NCBI GenBank assembly: GCA_964590225.1
Contig: CAZPWS010000019.1
Coordinates: forward strand, 1-50,540
Length of the DNA stretch: 50,540 nt
Origin: JAEUSG01 sp964590225
GTDB lineage: Bacteria; Fibrobacterota; OXYB2-FULL-49-7; JAEUSG01
Reading direction: 5' to 3'
Shown here piece after piece: positions 23,549 through 32,330 of the stretch. The position numbers and the translations under genes were made by a program. Every line of letters starts with the position of its first letter. Position 1 is the first letter of the stretch. The notes beneath the pieces are model-generated. The model was not told where the DNA came from, did not search any database, and was given only the letters and a program-made list of their open reading frames with translations.

Positions 23549-26284
23549 CATGGTATCATCACGATCTTCAGCAAGGCAGATAAACCTGTCTCCAGCGTCA
23601 TCTGTATGTAGCTGCATATAAGCGCATCGGCAGGCGTTAAGAGGGCCGCGGAGCAATTTAACAATAGATATTGCAAGATCGCTTGGTTCATCAAGGTCAT
23701 TGATTGAAACTTTCCATATTTCTGCCCGAAGTTGATTAAGCCTATTCTCAAGCGCGATGGCCTTTTCTGCTGTATCTTTTTCGGTTATTAGAGTATCAAA
23801 ATCCTGCTTTACAAGGGCAATTGCATCGTAAACAGGTTTTAGAGGATTATCGTTGCTAATGGGGTGCACAATGTTTCCTATGCCATCGCTTTCCCAGTTG
23901 ATTGATCCTATAAAGTTTAAGAGATTATTTATATCTCGATCTCGTTGCGAATTTTGTTGAGTATTAGATGATATGGCTGGTTTTTTCTGGGTAGTCTTTT
24001 GTGTCGTGAGAAGTTTACGCAGGCTGCTTATTGGTTGTACCCTAATGCCATTAATGATAAGAAATAATTTTAGGATAATTTTTCTGGCCGAGTCTGAACA
24101 GATGTGATAAATTGAATAAAAACCGTTTACCTGTTGCTTTCGCGCAATTTCCCGCAAAAATAGCGCTGTTGAGTTGTTTGATATAAATATCCACTCGTCA
24201 ATATTTATAACAGTGGTTAATTCACTTTGTGTGTTTCGTATATGATTTATAACATTTTTAATTTTGGCGAGAACAATATGTAGTATTTCTGAGCTGGAAA
24301 AACCTATGCCGTGAATGTACAATGTGTTGTCGTTTATTATTGTAATACGACAAGTAAAGTGATCTGATGCATAGTTCCACTCCTCGTTCTCTGTTAAATG
24401 GCCTTGATTCGAAGAAAAAATCGGCGCATTAGTTAAATTGTCAATATCATTTTGTCTTTTTTGCTCAATTATTGTGTACGCTTCGGGGATTGAACGGGCA
24501 AAGCGAATCTTATTTATGACAGTTGGCTTGAATATAAACAGTATGAGTTTATCAAAAAGTGATGTGCCATACAGTATGGTTAGTCTAAGCCCGCGATACG
24601 ATATCAAAGCATGGAACAGTTTCATCCGCAATAGAAACTTTTTACGGCATTTTAAGGAAATGTCACAAATTTTAAAACATTGGAATCTGGATCTGTTGCG
24701 AAGTGTCAGTAGTGCCGCTGAATCAATTTCTTTTACTTTTAGGATATCGTCAGCAGTTATCCTGCCATATATTCTTTGGAGAAGGATATTTTCGCCATAA
24801 AATGCCTGCAATATTGACAGGGAATCTGATATATAATTCCACTCTTTGTCCGATTCAACCGGCAGCATATTGAGCGGCAAAGCTGAGTTTCTCATTTCGT
24901 TAATAATTCTTAGTGCTTCGTTCTTGTCTTTGGCAATAATAATTCGCGATGAAGAAAAAGGAGCATAAAATTTTATTATTGTTTTAAGAGAAGCGGATGC
25001 GCCATATATTATTGTGCATTGCGACGGTAATCTGCTATTGAGTTGTTTGAATGCAAGCGAGTAATCGCGTAGAAATTTTATTCCTGGTTGCTCAAGCTTG
25101 CACCAGTTTAAAATACGGAAGTGTGAATTAAACAATGAGTTTATGCTCTGTATAACCGTTTCGAAAATTGAAACGATATGTGGAATATCGCTGCTAACAG
25201 GTGTTCCGTTTGCTTCAGCAAACAAGATATCACTGCCAAGAACGCTACAGCTCATATTAAATTCAGCTGTTTTGTACTGCCAACCCTCCTTTTTCCATTG
25301 TGGCAGCGGCTTACAAGCATCGCCGTACGGTTCGTCAAGATTTGTGCTGTGTAGAAATGTTTTTGCTTTATTTATAGCATCGGAAAGGGATGTTGCTCTA
25401 ATAAAAGGAAATCCATTGCCATATAACCGTGTGCCAAGCTTTATCATTAGGCTGACAATTGCGTTGGTATTTATATATACAATACCTTTAAGCATTCCTC
25501 TTTCGTGTTCGCTGATTATGGCTTTTGTAAATTGATTGCGGCCGGCCCTGCTTGGTCTGCCAACGATGTAATAGTAGTCCTTTATCTCGACATGTGGTTT
25601 GTTCCACATTTCGTGAGTTTTAAGAAAGGACTCCCTTTCTTTCATAAAAGAAGCAATACCCTCTCTGTCGGCTTTACCAATAGGGGTGGAAATAAATATT
25701 GATTCGTCCAATACTGCAAAACTGGCAGAATAGCAATTGGAAAGTTGTACATTTTGCCAGTCGCAAGCTTTTATTTCGTAGTCTGCTGGTTTAAAATGGG
25801 CCTGATCCTGTTTGTTTAGTTTGCTTAGAAGTAAAATAGCTTCGTTATATTTTCCGCAAATATCGACAGTAAAATGGCGGTTTTGGTTTAGCCTTTTGGC
25901 AATTTTTATAAGTATTTCAAAAAAAGGCCGAACATCATGAAAGACAAAATGCCTGAGTCCGTCAAGTTGCCTGATAAAATTGATATACATTGTCTTGGCG
26001 GTAATAGAGGCGCCTGTATGTTGCTCGTAATTCTCTATAATGGAAAACCCAAGCCCATCTTGGAAATTATCGCTAATTATTTTTTTCAGATACTCGATGT
26101 ATGCTTTTGTAGTAGCTGGCGTTGAATATCCTTTTATTACAGCATATATGATGTTGTTATCGATAAGGTGGAAGTCGGCTGTGTAAGAATCTGGTTCTCC
26201 ATTTTTCTCACTATTCACACTGCCAAGATAGCGAAGAGGCTTGCCGGATACCGGGCAGGCTTTAAGACTTCGAAAATTATACAA
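23531..26284 (-). CDS. Hybrid histidine kinase, N-terminal sensor half: five tandem SpoIIAA/STAS-like modules
   Basis: The 917-residue frame has five diverged copies of one module of about 125 residues, near 36-155, 184-311, 338-463, 482-609 and 636-757. Each has an opening strand pair (such as NNIIYAVIKGY, ESIFISTPIG, DILFAEANG, NTLYIHGIG), a long helix, a strand plus helix around S/R-xx-F, then a strand (HFVFHD, LKGIVYINT, QCTIIYGAS, RLTILYGTS), an amphipathic helix, and a closing strand with EA or DA (YNEAILLL, LSDAINKA, KNEALRII). This resembles SpoIIAA/STAS-like sensor domains of anaerobe histidine kinases. A coiled coil (about 820-855) and the first half of a GAF domain (from about 865) follow. 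The frame then stops after the C8 run. The start is TTG at 26284, overlapping the response regulator gene by 8 bases. Confidence 0.8.
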   Translation of the reverse strand: MYNFRSLKACPVSGKPLRYLGSVNSEKNGEPDSYTADFHLIDNNIIYAVIKGYSTPATTKAYIEYLKKIISDNFQDGLGFSIIENYEQHTGASITAKTMYINFIRQLDGLRHFVFHDVRPFFEILIKIAKRLNQNRHFTVDICGKYNEAILLLSKLNKQDQAHFKPADYEIKACDWQNVQLSNCYSASFAVLDESIFISTPIGKADREGIASFMKERESFLKTHEMWNKPHVEIKDYYYIVGRPSRAGRNQFTKAIISEHERGMLKGIVYINTNAIVSLMIKLGTRLYGNGFPFIRATSLSDAINKAKTFLHSTNLDEPYGDACKPLPQWKKEGWQYKTAEFNMSCSVLGSDILFAEANGTPVSSDIPHIVSIFETVIQSINSLFNSHFRILNWCKLEQPGIKFLRDYSLAFKQLNSRLPSQCTIIYGASASLKTIIKFYAPFSSSRIIIAKDKNEALRIINEMRNSALPLNMLPVESDKEWNYISDSLSILQAFYGENILLQRIYGRITADDILKVKEIDSAALLTLRNRSRFQCFKICDISLKCRKKFLLRMKLFHALISYRGLRLTILYGTSLFDKLILFIFKPTVINKIRFARSIPEAYTIIEQKRQNDIDNLTNAPIFSSNQGHLTENEEWNYASDHFTCRITIINDNTLYIHGIGFSSSEILHIVLAKIKNVINHIRNTQSELTTVINIDEWIFISNNSTALFLREIARKQQVNGFYSIYHICSDSARKIILKLFLIINGIRVQPISSLRKLLTTQKTTQKKPAISSNTQQNSQRDRDINNLLNFIGSINWESDGIGNIVHPISNDNPLKPVYDAIALVKQDFDTLITEKDTAEKAIALENRLNQLRAEIWKVSINDLDEPSDLAISIVKLLRGPLNACRCAYMQLHTDDAGDRFICLAEDRDDTMPPPFR
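23541..23548. repeat. G8 (C8 on the coding strand) homopolymer at the kinase frameshift
   Basis: Eight G on the plus strand. On the coding strand C8 reads ATG CCC CCC CCT TTT CGG TAA in one frame and CCC CCC CTT TTC GGT AAC in the other, so loss of one C joins the two open frames exactly within the GAF domain. This is a textbook slippage position. Confidence 0.9.
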
Positions 26285-26669
26285 GATTGTGGTTTTCGAG
26301 AAGTTGCTTTAGTTTATCGGGATCTACGGGCTTTGCAACATATTCATCGCATAAACCCTGAAATGCCTTGAAAACATTTTTAGGATCTGAAACAGCTGAA
26401 GTCATAAAAATCTTTGCTTTCTGATGGGCATCTAGTTTGACTGTCTCTTCGTAGTCCCGTATTACAGACAAAACTTCGTGTCCGTCCATCTCGGGCATTT
26501 TAATATCGAGGCATATTAAACTGTAAGGTTTGTTTTCTTTGATGGCAAGCCGATGTGCTTCGATAGCTTCCTGTCCGTTTATAGCTATGTCACAACTTCC
26601 ATAAGGTTCAAGAAAACATTTTAGTTGCATCCTGCTTACAAATTCGTCCTCAACAATCAGTACGCGCAT
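26277..26669 (-). CDS. Stand-alone response regulator receiver protein (CheY-like)
   Basis: The 130-residue single receiver domain has acidic pocket VEDE (about 6-9), phospho-acceptor aspartate in LICLDIKMPEMDG, the T/S switch in FMTSAVSD, and the conserved lysine in VAKPVDPDK. No output domain is present. It is the first gene of the operon, and its last 8 bases overlap the TTG start of the large hybrid kinase, so it should be the kinase partner or a shuttle in the phosphorelay with the Hpt domain. AAAGGAT lies about 8 bases before the ATG. Confidence 0.92.
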   Translation of the reverse strand: MRVLIVEDEFVSRMQLKCFLEPYGSCDIAINGQEAIEAHRLAIKENKPYSLICLDIKMPEMDGHEVLSVIRDYEETVKLDAHQKAKIFMTSAVSDPKNVFKAFQGLCDEYVAKPVDPDKLKQLLENHNLV

Positions 26670-26742
26670 AATTTATCCTTTCTTTTTATCTTGTCGTAGT
26701 GCTTTGATTTATGATAGTTTATGCGAATATGCAAGTCAAGTG

Positions 26743-28395
26743 CTACTTTTTCCATTCTTTAAAAAGGTTGACAAGGCTATTTGTCGAAGAATCATGAGAT
26801 GAAACTTTATCCTTTGAAAAGAGTTCCGGCAGAATTTTATTGGCCAACTGCTTGCCAAGCTCAACACCCCATTGGTCGAAACTGAATATGTTCCATATCA
26901 CCCCTTGTACGAATATTTTGTGTTCGTACAGCGCAATAAGGCTGCCAAGTGTTTTAGGTGTTATTGATTTTACTAAAATAGAATTTGATGGTCTGTTTCC
27001 CGTAAATACCTTGAAAGGGAGAAGTTTTTTTATCTCTTTATCGTTCTTTCCAGATGATTTAAGCTCTGCATAAACTTCATCTTTACTCTTTCCATTCATA
27101 AGAGCTTCTGTTTGCGCAAAAAAGTTAGACATAAGCATTAGATGGTGATTACCTATGGGGTTATGGCTATTGGCAGGTGCAATGAAGTCACACGGGATGA
27201 GTTTTGTGCCCTGATGTATTAGCTGGTAAAAAGCGTGTTGGCCGTTTGTACCAGGCTCCCCCCAAATTATTGGCCCTGTCTGATAATTGACCGGCTTACC
27301 GCTTCTGTCAATGTATTTACCGTTACTTTCCATATCTCCCTGCTGAAAATAGGCGGCGAAACGGTGGAGGTACTGGTCGTACGGCAATATGGCATGAGTT
27401 TCTGCTTCAAAGAAGTTGTTGTACCATATACCAAGAAGAGCCAATATAACTGGCATATTCTTTTCAAATGGAGCGCTTCTGAAATGGTTGTCCATTTCAT
27501 ATGCTCCTTCCAGTAATTCGGTAAAATTTTCATAGCCAATTGTACAGGCAATAGATAAACCTATTGCCGACATAAGTGAGTAGCGCCCGCCTATAAAGTC
27601 CCAAAAGCTGAACATGTTTTCAGGGGCTATTCCAAAGGAGGTAACCGCCTCTCTGTTTGTGGATAGCGCGGCGAAATGGAGGCTTATATGCTTCCTGCTT
27701 TTGGCCTTTTTAAGAAACCAGTTGCAGGCGGTTGTCGCGTTGGCCATTGTCTCCTGGGTGGTAAAGGTTTTTGATGCTACAAGAAAAAGTGTCGTTTCAG
27801 GATTTACCTTCTTAAGGGTTTCCGCAATATGTGTTCCATCCACATTTGAAACAAAGTGGGCGTTGATCTTTGACGATTTGTATGGCTTAAGAGCTTCCGT
27901 AACCATTACAGGCCCAAGATCTGAACCGCCTATGCCTATGTTGACAATATCGGTAATGGCTTTGCCGGTGTAGCCTTTCCACTTGCCGTTATATACTTTC
28001 GTAGAGAACCGTTTCATTTGATCGAGTACTGTACGGATATCCTGCATTATGTCCTTACCATCGATTATTAAAGGTTTGTTCGAACGGTTACGAAGCGCCA
28101 CATGTAGAACTGAACGCTTTTCTGTTTCATTTATTTTTTCGCCAGTGAACATTTGTTCTATGGCATTTTTGACTTCGGCCTCTTCCGCCAGAGAAATTAG
28201 AGCAGAGAAAGAATTGTCGTCGATAAGATTCTTGGAATAGTCGAGAAAAACATCGTTTAACCTGAGTGAAAATTTTGAAAACCGCTTTTTATCTGTATCG
28301 AAGAGTGTTTTAATTCTTTCATGTTTCAGCCTTTTATGGTGTTTTGTAAGTAATTTCCATGATTTTAATCTTGTAGGATTAATAGATTTTAGCAT
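26743..28395 (-). CDS. pgi: Glucose-6-phosphate isomerase
   Basis: It interconverts glucose-6-phosphate and fructose-6-phosphate. From the ATG at 28395 it is 550 residues, the usual length of the long form; a start at 28488 would add 31 unmatched residues, and AAAGGA lies upstream of the shorter start. Signatures: DIVNIGIGGSDLGPVMV, VSNVDGTHIAETL, VASKTFTTQETM, MESNGKYIDRSGKPV, GPIIWGEPGTNGQHAFYQL (catalytic glutamate region) and FDQWGVELGKQLA. It is divergent from the next plus-strand genes. Confidence 0.96.
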   Translation of the reverse strand: MLKSINPTRLKSWKLLTKHHKRLKHERIKTLFDTDKKRFSKFSLRLNDVFLDYSKNLIDDNSFSALISLAEEAEVKNAIEQMFTGEKINETEKRSVLHVALRNRSNKPLIIDGKDIMQDIRTVLDQMKRFSTKVYNGKWKGYTGKAITDIVNIGIGGSDLGPVMVTEALKPYKSSKINAHFVSNVDGTHIAETLKKVNPETTLFLVASKTFTTQETMANATTACNWFLKKAKSRKHISLHFAALSTNREAVTSFGIAPENMFSFWDFIGGRYSLMSAIGLSIACTIGYENFTELLEGAYEMDNHFRSAPFEKNMPVILALLGIWYNNFFEAETHAILPYDQYLHRFAAYFQQGDMESNGKYIDRSGKPVNYQTGPIIWGEPGTNGQHAFYQLIHQGTKLIPCDFIAPANSHNPIGNHHLMLMSNFFAQTEALMNGKSKDEVYAELKSSGKNDKEIKKLLPFKVFTGNRPSNSILVKSITPKTLGSLIALYEHKIFVQGVIWNIFSFDQWGVELGKQLANKILPELFSKDKVSSHDSSTNSLVNLFKEWKK

Positions 28396-28512
28396 AGAAA
28401 ACGAAATCCTTTCACTTTTTGTTTTATAGTTAGACAACAATGAAAATAATAACTTTTGCGGAGATTGGTTGGTGGAGTTTATTTTCAAAGTATTATCGGG
28501 AGAAAAGAGAAT
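28396..28512. promoter_or_regulatory. Divergent promoter region between pgi and the lolA operon
   Basis: These 117 bases lie between two outward-facing genes and must hold promoters for both. I see AT-rich tracts but no hexamers I would commit to. Confidence 0.35.
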
Positions 28513-28740
28513 ATGACATTTAAAGCTTTATTACAGGAATTCAAATCTTCGGACAAGGCACTAACAATTACTTTCGGTGAAAAACTGTCGCTCACATGCC
28601 GAATAGTTGAGCTTCAGGACGATTTTGTAAAAGTTAACCAGATGGCGTTTAACAGAATGGAGAAAACCTTCAGCCAGACTCCATACCATTATTTCATTCC
28701 CATTACTTCCATTGTATTTGTAGAAGAGCCCCGTTCCTAA
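28513..28740 (+). CDS. Small beta-rich protein of unknown function
   Basis: The 75-residue product starts at ATG 28513, after GGGAGAAAAGAGA. A start at 28456 would overlap the promoter region and is less likely. It contains a strand pattern such as ALTITFGEKLSLTCRIVEL, DDFVKVNQMAF and YFIPITSIVFVEE, which suggests a small barrel of the SH3/Sm kind. It has no signal peptide. It is 18 bases before lolA and probably co-transcribed. I do not recognise the family. Confidence 0.6.
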   Translation: MTFKALLQEFKSSDKALTITFGEKLSLTCRIVELQDDFVKVNQMAFNRMEKTFSQTPYHYFIPITSIVFVEEPRS

Positions 28741-28758
28741 TAATCAGCTATTCTGCCA

Positions 28759-29388
28759 ATGCACTTTCTGATATTTCTGATATTTGGCTGCGCCTCTTTT
28801 GCTGCCGAATTTCCTTTGTTGTTGAGAACGGCGGAGACAAAACTTCTATCGTGCCGAACATTGAAAACCTCCTTCACAGTTACTATTATTTGGGAAATGA
28901 AGGATACCACCGAAACCAAGAGAGGAAGTCTTTCCATTAAAGGGAAAGATAAATACAGAGTAGAGATTGGTGATGCTCTTTTTGTAAGTGATGGAAAAGC
29001 CATGTTCCGTTATTCACCCGGCCTTAACCAGCTGGTGATACAGGAATCGTCATCCCTCACAAATGAGTTTCAGCCAAGCAGCTTCTTCTTTAGCTATTCA
29101 GGAAGGTTTAATATCAGTGGCGAGAGGCAGGAGGTTATAGGCGGTATCAAGTGTATTACTTATGAGCTTTCTCCAAAGGCTAAAGACCGCTTTCGTAGTA
29201 TGGAGGTTGCTGTGTCTGTTATCGATTCTCTTCCTAAAAGAATTTTGACAATTGATCATAACGGTAACAAGGCTCAATATGTCATGAACAACATAGTGCT
29301 TGATGATAAAGTTTCCGACAGGCTTTTTACGGTAAAGCCGCCAAAGGGTACAGAGGTAATTGACTTAAGGGACAGCGACGGACAATGA
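28759..29388 (+). CDS. lolA: Outer-membrane lipoprotein carrier protein LolA
   Basis: Periplasmic chaperone that takes lipoproteins from LolCDE to the outer membrane. The 209 residues begin with a signal peptide (MHFLIFLIFGCASFAAE). The LolA fold follows: TLKTSFTVTIIWEMKDTTETKRGSLSIKGKDKYRVEIGD, then SDGKAMFRYSPGLNQLVI, and a late block ITYELSPKAKD..FRSMEVAV and LFTVKPPKGTEVIDL, which matches the terminal FxFxxPxGxExID-type ending. The stop TGA overlaps the ATG of the next gene (ATGA at 29385), so translation is coupled. Confidence 0.9.
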   Translation: MHFLIFLIFGCASFAAEFPLLLRTAETKLLSCRTLKTSFTVTIIWEMKDTTETKRGSLSIKGKDKYRVEIGDALFVSDGKAMFRYSPGLNQLVIQESSSLTNEFQPSSFFFSYSGRFNISGERQEVIGGIKCITYELSPKAKDRFRSMEVAVSVIDSLPKRILTIDHNGNKAQYVMNNIVLDDKVSDRLFTVKPPKGTEVIDLRDSDGQ

Positions 29389-31295
29389 TTTTCTTTGTGC
29401 TCATATTTTCTGTTTTTGTCAGTGCTCTTCCTTTCCCACAGTTTGGCGGCACATCCTCGTCTGCCATAAGCGGAAATACTGTGATCGATTTCTGTTTCGC
29501 AAAAGAAGATTCGCTTTTATTTGTATTGACAACGCAGGGACTATCGTACACCAATCCATATAGAATGAGCGGCGAGTGGCGAAATTTTTCAGCTAATAAT
29601 TTTCCGGGGGTTCATTTATTGTCAGTTGCCGCTTCAGACAGCGCTATCTTTGTTTCTGGTTATTCTACTCGGAATAATGGTATTTATGGTGGAAAGCTAT
29701 TTGTTAAGAATAGCCATTCCAGTAACTTCCGGGAATTTAATCCTTCTTTTAGGCCGGATGATGACGAATTTTACAGAACCCCAGCCTCAATAGCGGTAGG
29801 GGACTCTTTTGTTTTTGTTTCTCTTAATCAGGGTGCGCTTATGCGTAACAAGAAAAATCCCACAAGTGACAATAACTGGCGTGTTTTACTTATTGCTTCT
29901 CCTGCCTCAATCCAGACGGAAATTCAAAATAACCTTTCTGTGACCGATAATTTAACAAGGTATGCAGATTCTTTTAGTCTGGTCACTAATGACACTGTGT
30001 CGGTTAATCGAATAAAAAATGGTTTATTGAGTGACACCGCTTTTTCTTCGGTGCATTTTCACTTGTGTTCACTATCTAACACGAAAGATACAGTTACAGT
30101 TTTGTGGCGCAATTTCTTTTTTTTAGGCGATACATTTAAGACCGATACAGCAACTATTATTTCTTCTATATTGAGTTTTGATAGCGCTGCTCAATTTCTT
30201 GCCGACTCAATCATTGTACCGTCGGTGAACGCTCTTTTGAGATATAACGACACCCTTAGAAATCGATACGACTCCTTGACTGCCGAATTATTGCTATCAG
30301 ACTATCCCCCTGCCGGTTATAATTCACGGTCACAGATTTATGATATTCGCTGGCATAGTGGCCTTCTCTTTTCCGGCTGGGTGGGTGGGCTTACTGTGTC
30401 AAGCGATAACGGCAAAACACAAAAAGGGGGATTATTCGGCTCTGCGAATTCGGTTCTCCGCCGCAGTAACGGCGAAGTCCAGATCCCATCACGAATCCTT
30501 GTTCAGCCAGCGCTGAACGGTTCGGCCTTCAGATTGTTTGTAAAAACATTGAGCGACACCGTGGCTGTTTCTGCATGGCTCCCCGATGCTTCGATTGATT
30601 CTGTATCGTTGCTTCCTGTGCATCTTGATTCGCTTAAGATTTGGTCGTTTGTAACTGAAGGGGCAATCTCTGATATTGCAGTTTTTAACGATTCTCTGTT
30701 TGTTGCATATGGAAAAAACAGCGCCAACGGAATAAGGAAATATTATAGTGGCGACACTACGGTTGACAATAAAACAGTTACACGGTGGGTTTTCAGAACA
30801 ATACCCTTAACCGGCTTTTTGGAGCCTCAGCTTGGTGCAAATACAATACTGGCGGTAGCTCTTGATAGTGCGCAGTACGAATTATGGGCAGGGACAGATG
30901 AAGGTCTTTATAATCTTGAATTTGGTGCTGCTGTCTGGCAGCATATCGAATTTAAAAATACACTTTCTAATCAAGATAATATCTATGCGTTTCCCACTGT
31001 AATATATCCGGGTTTCAAGAGTGCCCGTTTTGCCTATTCAATTTCCAAAAGTGGTTATGTCGATATAGAAATATTTGATTTCGCAATGCGTAAGGTGAGA
31101 ACTGTTCTTAAACACGGATTCCGTAATGCTGGAGAACGAAGCGATAAGAGCACGGCGGACAGGTGGGATGGCAGGGACGATAGTGGAAGGATGGCCTCTC
31201 CAGGTATTTACTACTTCAGAATAACTTCGCCTGACGGCATAAAGTTTGGTAAAGTAATTTTGTATGGCGCGAAAGATGCAGGTATGGAACCATGA
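29385..31295 (+). CDS. Secreted propeller-like protein with FlgD-like/C-terminal sorting domain
   Basis: The 636-residue protein has a signal peptide (IFFVLIFSVFVSALPFPQFGG). A long beta-rich region carries repeated D-S-(L/I)-F-V units (KEDSLLFVLT, SDSAIFVSG, VGDSFVFVS, FNDSLFVAYG), typical of propeller blades. From about residue 535 the end is a FlgD-Ig-like domain: ARFAYSISKSGYVDIEIFDF, then WDGRDDSGRMASPGIYYFRI and GKVILYG. Such domains are used as C-terminal sorting modules in FCB bacteria. It is translationally coupled to lolA and overlaps the following barrel gene by 4 bases, indicating one envelope operon. Confidence 0.8.
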   Translation: MIFFVLIFSVFVSALPFPQFGGTSSSAISGNTVIDFCFAKEDSLLFVLTTQGLSYTNPYRMSGEWRNFSANNFPGVHLLSVAASDSAIFVSGYSTRNNGIYGGKLFVKNSHSSNFREFNPSFRPDDDEFYRTPASIAVGDSFVFVSLNQGALMRNKKNPTSDNNWRVLLIASPASIQTEIQNNLSVTDNLTRYADSFSLVTNDTVSVNRIKNGLLSDTAFSSVHFHLCSLSNTKDTVTVLWRNFFFLGDTFKTDTATIISSILSFDSAAQFLADSIIVPSVNALLRYNDTLRNRYDSLTAELLLSDYPPAGYNSRSQIYDIRWHSGLLFSGWVGGLTVSSDNGKTQKGGLFGSANSVLRRSNGEVQIPSRILVQPALNGSAFRLFVKTLSDTVAVSAWLPDASIDSVSLLPVHLDSLKIWSFVTEGAISDIAVFNDSLFVAYGKNSANGIRKYYSGDTTVDNKTVTRWVFRTIPLTGFLEPQLGANTILAVALDSAQYELWAGTDEGLYNLEFGAAVWQHIEFKNTLSNQDNIYAFPTVIYPGFKSARFAYSISKSGYVDIEIFDFAMRKVRTVLKHGFRNAGERSDKSTADRWDGRDDSGRMASPGIYYFRITSPDGIKFGKVILYGAKDAGMEP

Positions 31296-32302
31296 TTATA
31301 CAAAAAGCGCTTTTTGTGTTGCTTGCTCTTTGTGCGTTGATTTGGGGTCAAAGCGATCCTCTCGCTGGCAGACCATTTCCAGAAACCCGTCTTGGAGTTG
31401 GCGCGAGAGCAATTGCCATGGGAGGGGCGCACACAGCCTTTATCGACCAAACCACTGTTACGGCGTATTGGAATCCCGCTATGGCTGTAATGCTTACCGA
31501 TAAACGGAACGCAACGCTCTCATTTCGCCTTTTATCGCTTGGAAGAAAAGAGGGTTCTGCGGGCCTATCACTAAAAATTCCTCCCCGTGGCGCACTTTCG
31601 CTCGCAATTGTGTATCATGGAGATGGCGGTATTCCTGTCTATGATTCGGACGGCGAGCTTTTGTACTCCAACGGAGGATTCAGCAGTCTTTCTGCGTATA
31701 TTGGTTTCGCCTATCTATTAACAAGAAAGTTTTCTCTTGGTCTAGCTACAGTTATCCGTAGTTCATCTATAAGCGCTAATCAGGATGAATCAATTAGCTC
31801 ATGGGAGATAGGAAGTTTATTTGTTTCTGCATTGTATAAAGTTTCGTCCGCTTTATCATTAGGAGTGCATCTACGGGAAATAGCTTCTTTCTCCCGCTAT
31901 GAAGCGCCTACTTATGGCTCCGAACTTAACACAATAATATCTGATGGAGTACCTTTGAATTTGCGTTTTGGTGCTGCGTGGAATGGTTCAATAGGCAAAA
32001 AAAGGGTGCGTTTGTCCGCCGACGGCGATTTTTTCTTTGTGCCAGGAACCGTAAAAAAGGAAAATTCTCCCGACTGGAGCAGTGTTGAGGTTGTTAAGGA
32101 ATATTGCTCTGGTGCAGAGCTTTTTCTGTACGAAAATTTTCCGATTCGTTTAGGCTTTTCAAGTGAAAATTGGTTGTCGTTCGGTTTTGGATTGTTTTCG
32201 CAAAATGGGGATTATAAAGGTGCCAGAATTGATTATTCGTTTTCGGGGGAGAATAATAGCTCAGGTTTTAACCATGGACTCTCGATAAGTGTTCCATTTT
32301 AA
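31292..32302 (+). CDS. PorV/UPF0164-family outer-membrane barrel protein
   Basis: The 336 residues begin with a signal peptide ending near ALIWGQ. The PorV-like signature is RLGVGARAIAMGGAHTAF and then YWNPAMA. The rest is alternating beta strands ending in an aromatic residue (SISVPF), as expected for an outer-membrane barrel. PorV in type IX systems shuttles cargo from the translocon; that role here is inference, supported by sorting-domain-bearing secreted proteins encoded at 3365-4921 and directly upstream. The ATG overlaps the previous stop by 4 bases. Confidence 0.85.
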   Translation: MIIQKALFVLLALCALIWGQSDPLAGRPFPETRLGVGARAIAMGGAHTAFIDQTTVTAYWNPAMAVMLTDKRNATLSFRLLSLGRKEGSAGLSLKIPPRGALSLAIVYHGDGGIPVYDSDGELLYSNGGFSSLSAYIGFAYLLTRKFSLGLATVIRSSSISANQDESISSWEIGSLFVSALYKVSSALSLGVHLREIASFSRYEAPTYGSELNTIISDGVPLNLRFGAAWNGSIGKKRVRLSADGDFFFVPGTVKKENSPDWSSVEVVKEYCSGAELFLYENFPIRLGFSSENWLSFGFGLFSQNGDYKGARIDYSFSGENNSSGFNHGLSISVPF

Positions 32303-32330
32303 ACTGCATTTTTAGGATATTTTACGATAG

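Noticed and set aside
28396..28488. Longer pgi start at 28488
   Set aside because: It adds 31 residues without family match and crowds the divergent promoter region. ATG 28395 has an AAAGGA site and gives the usual length.
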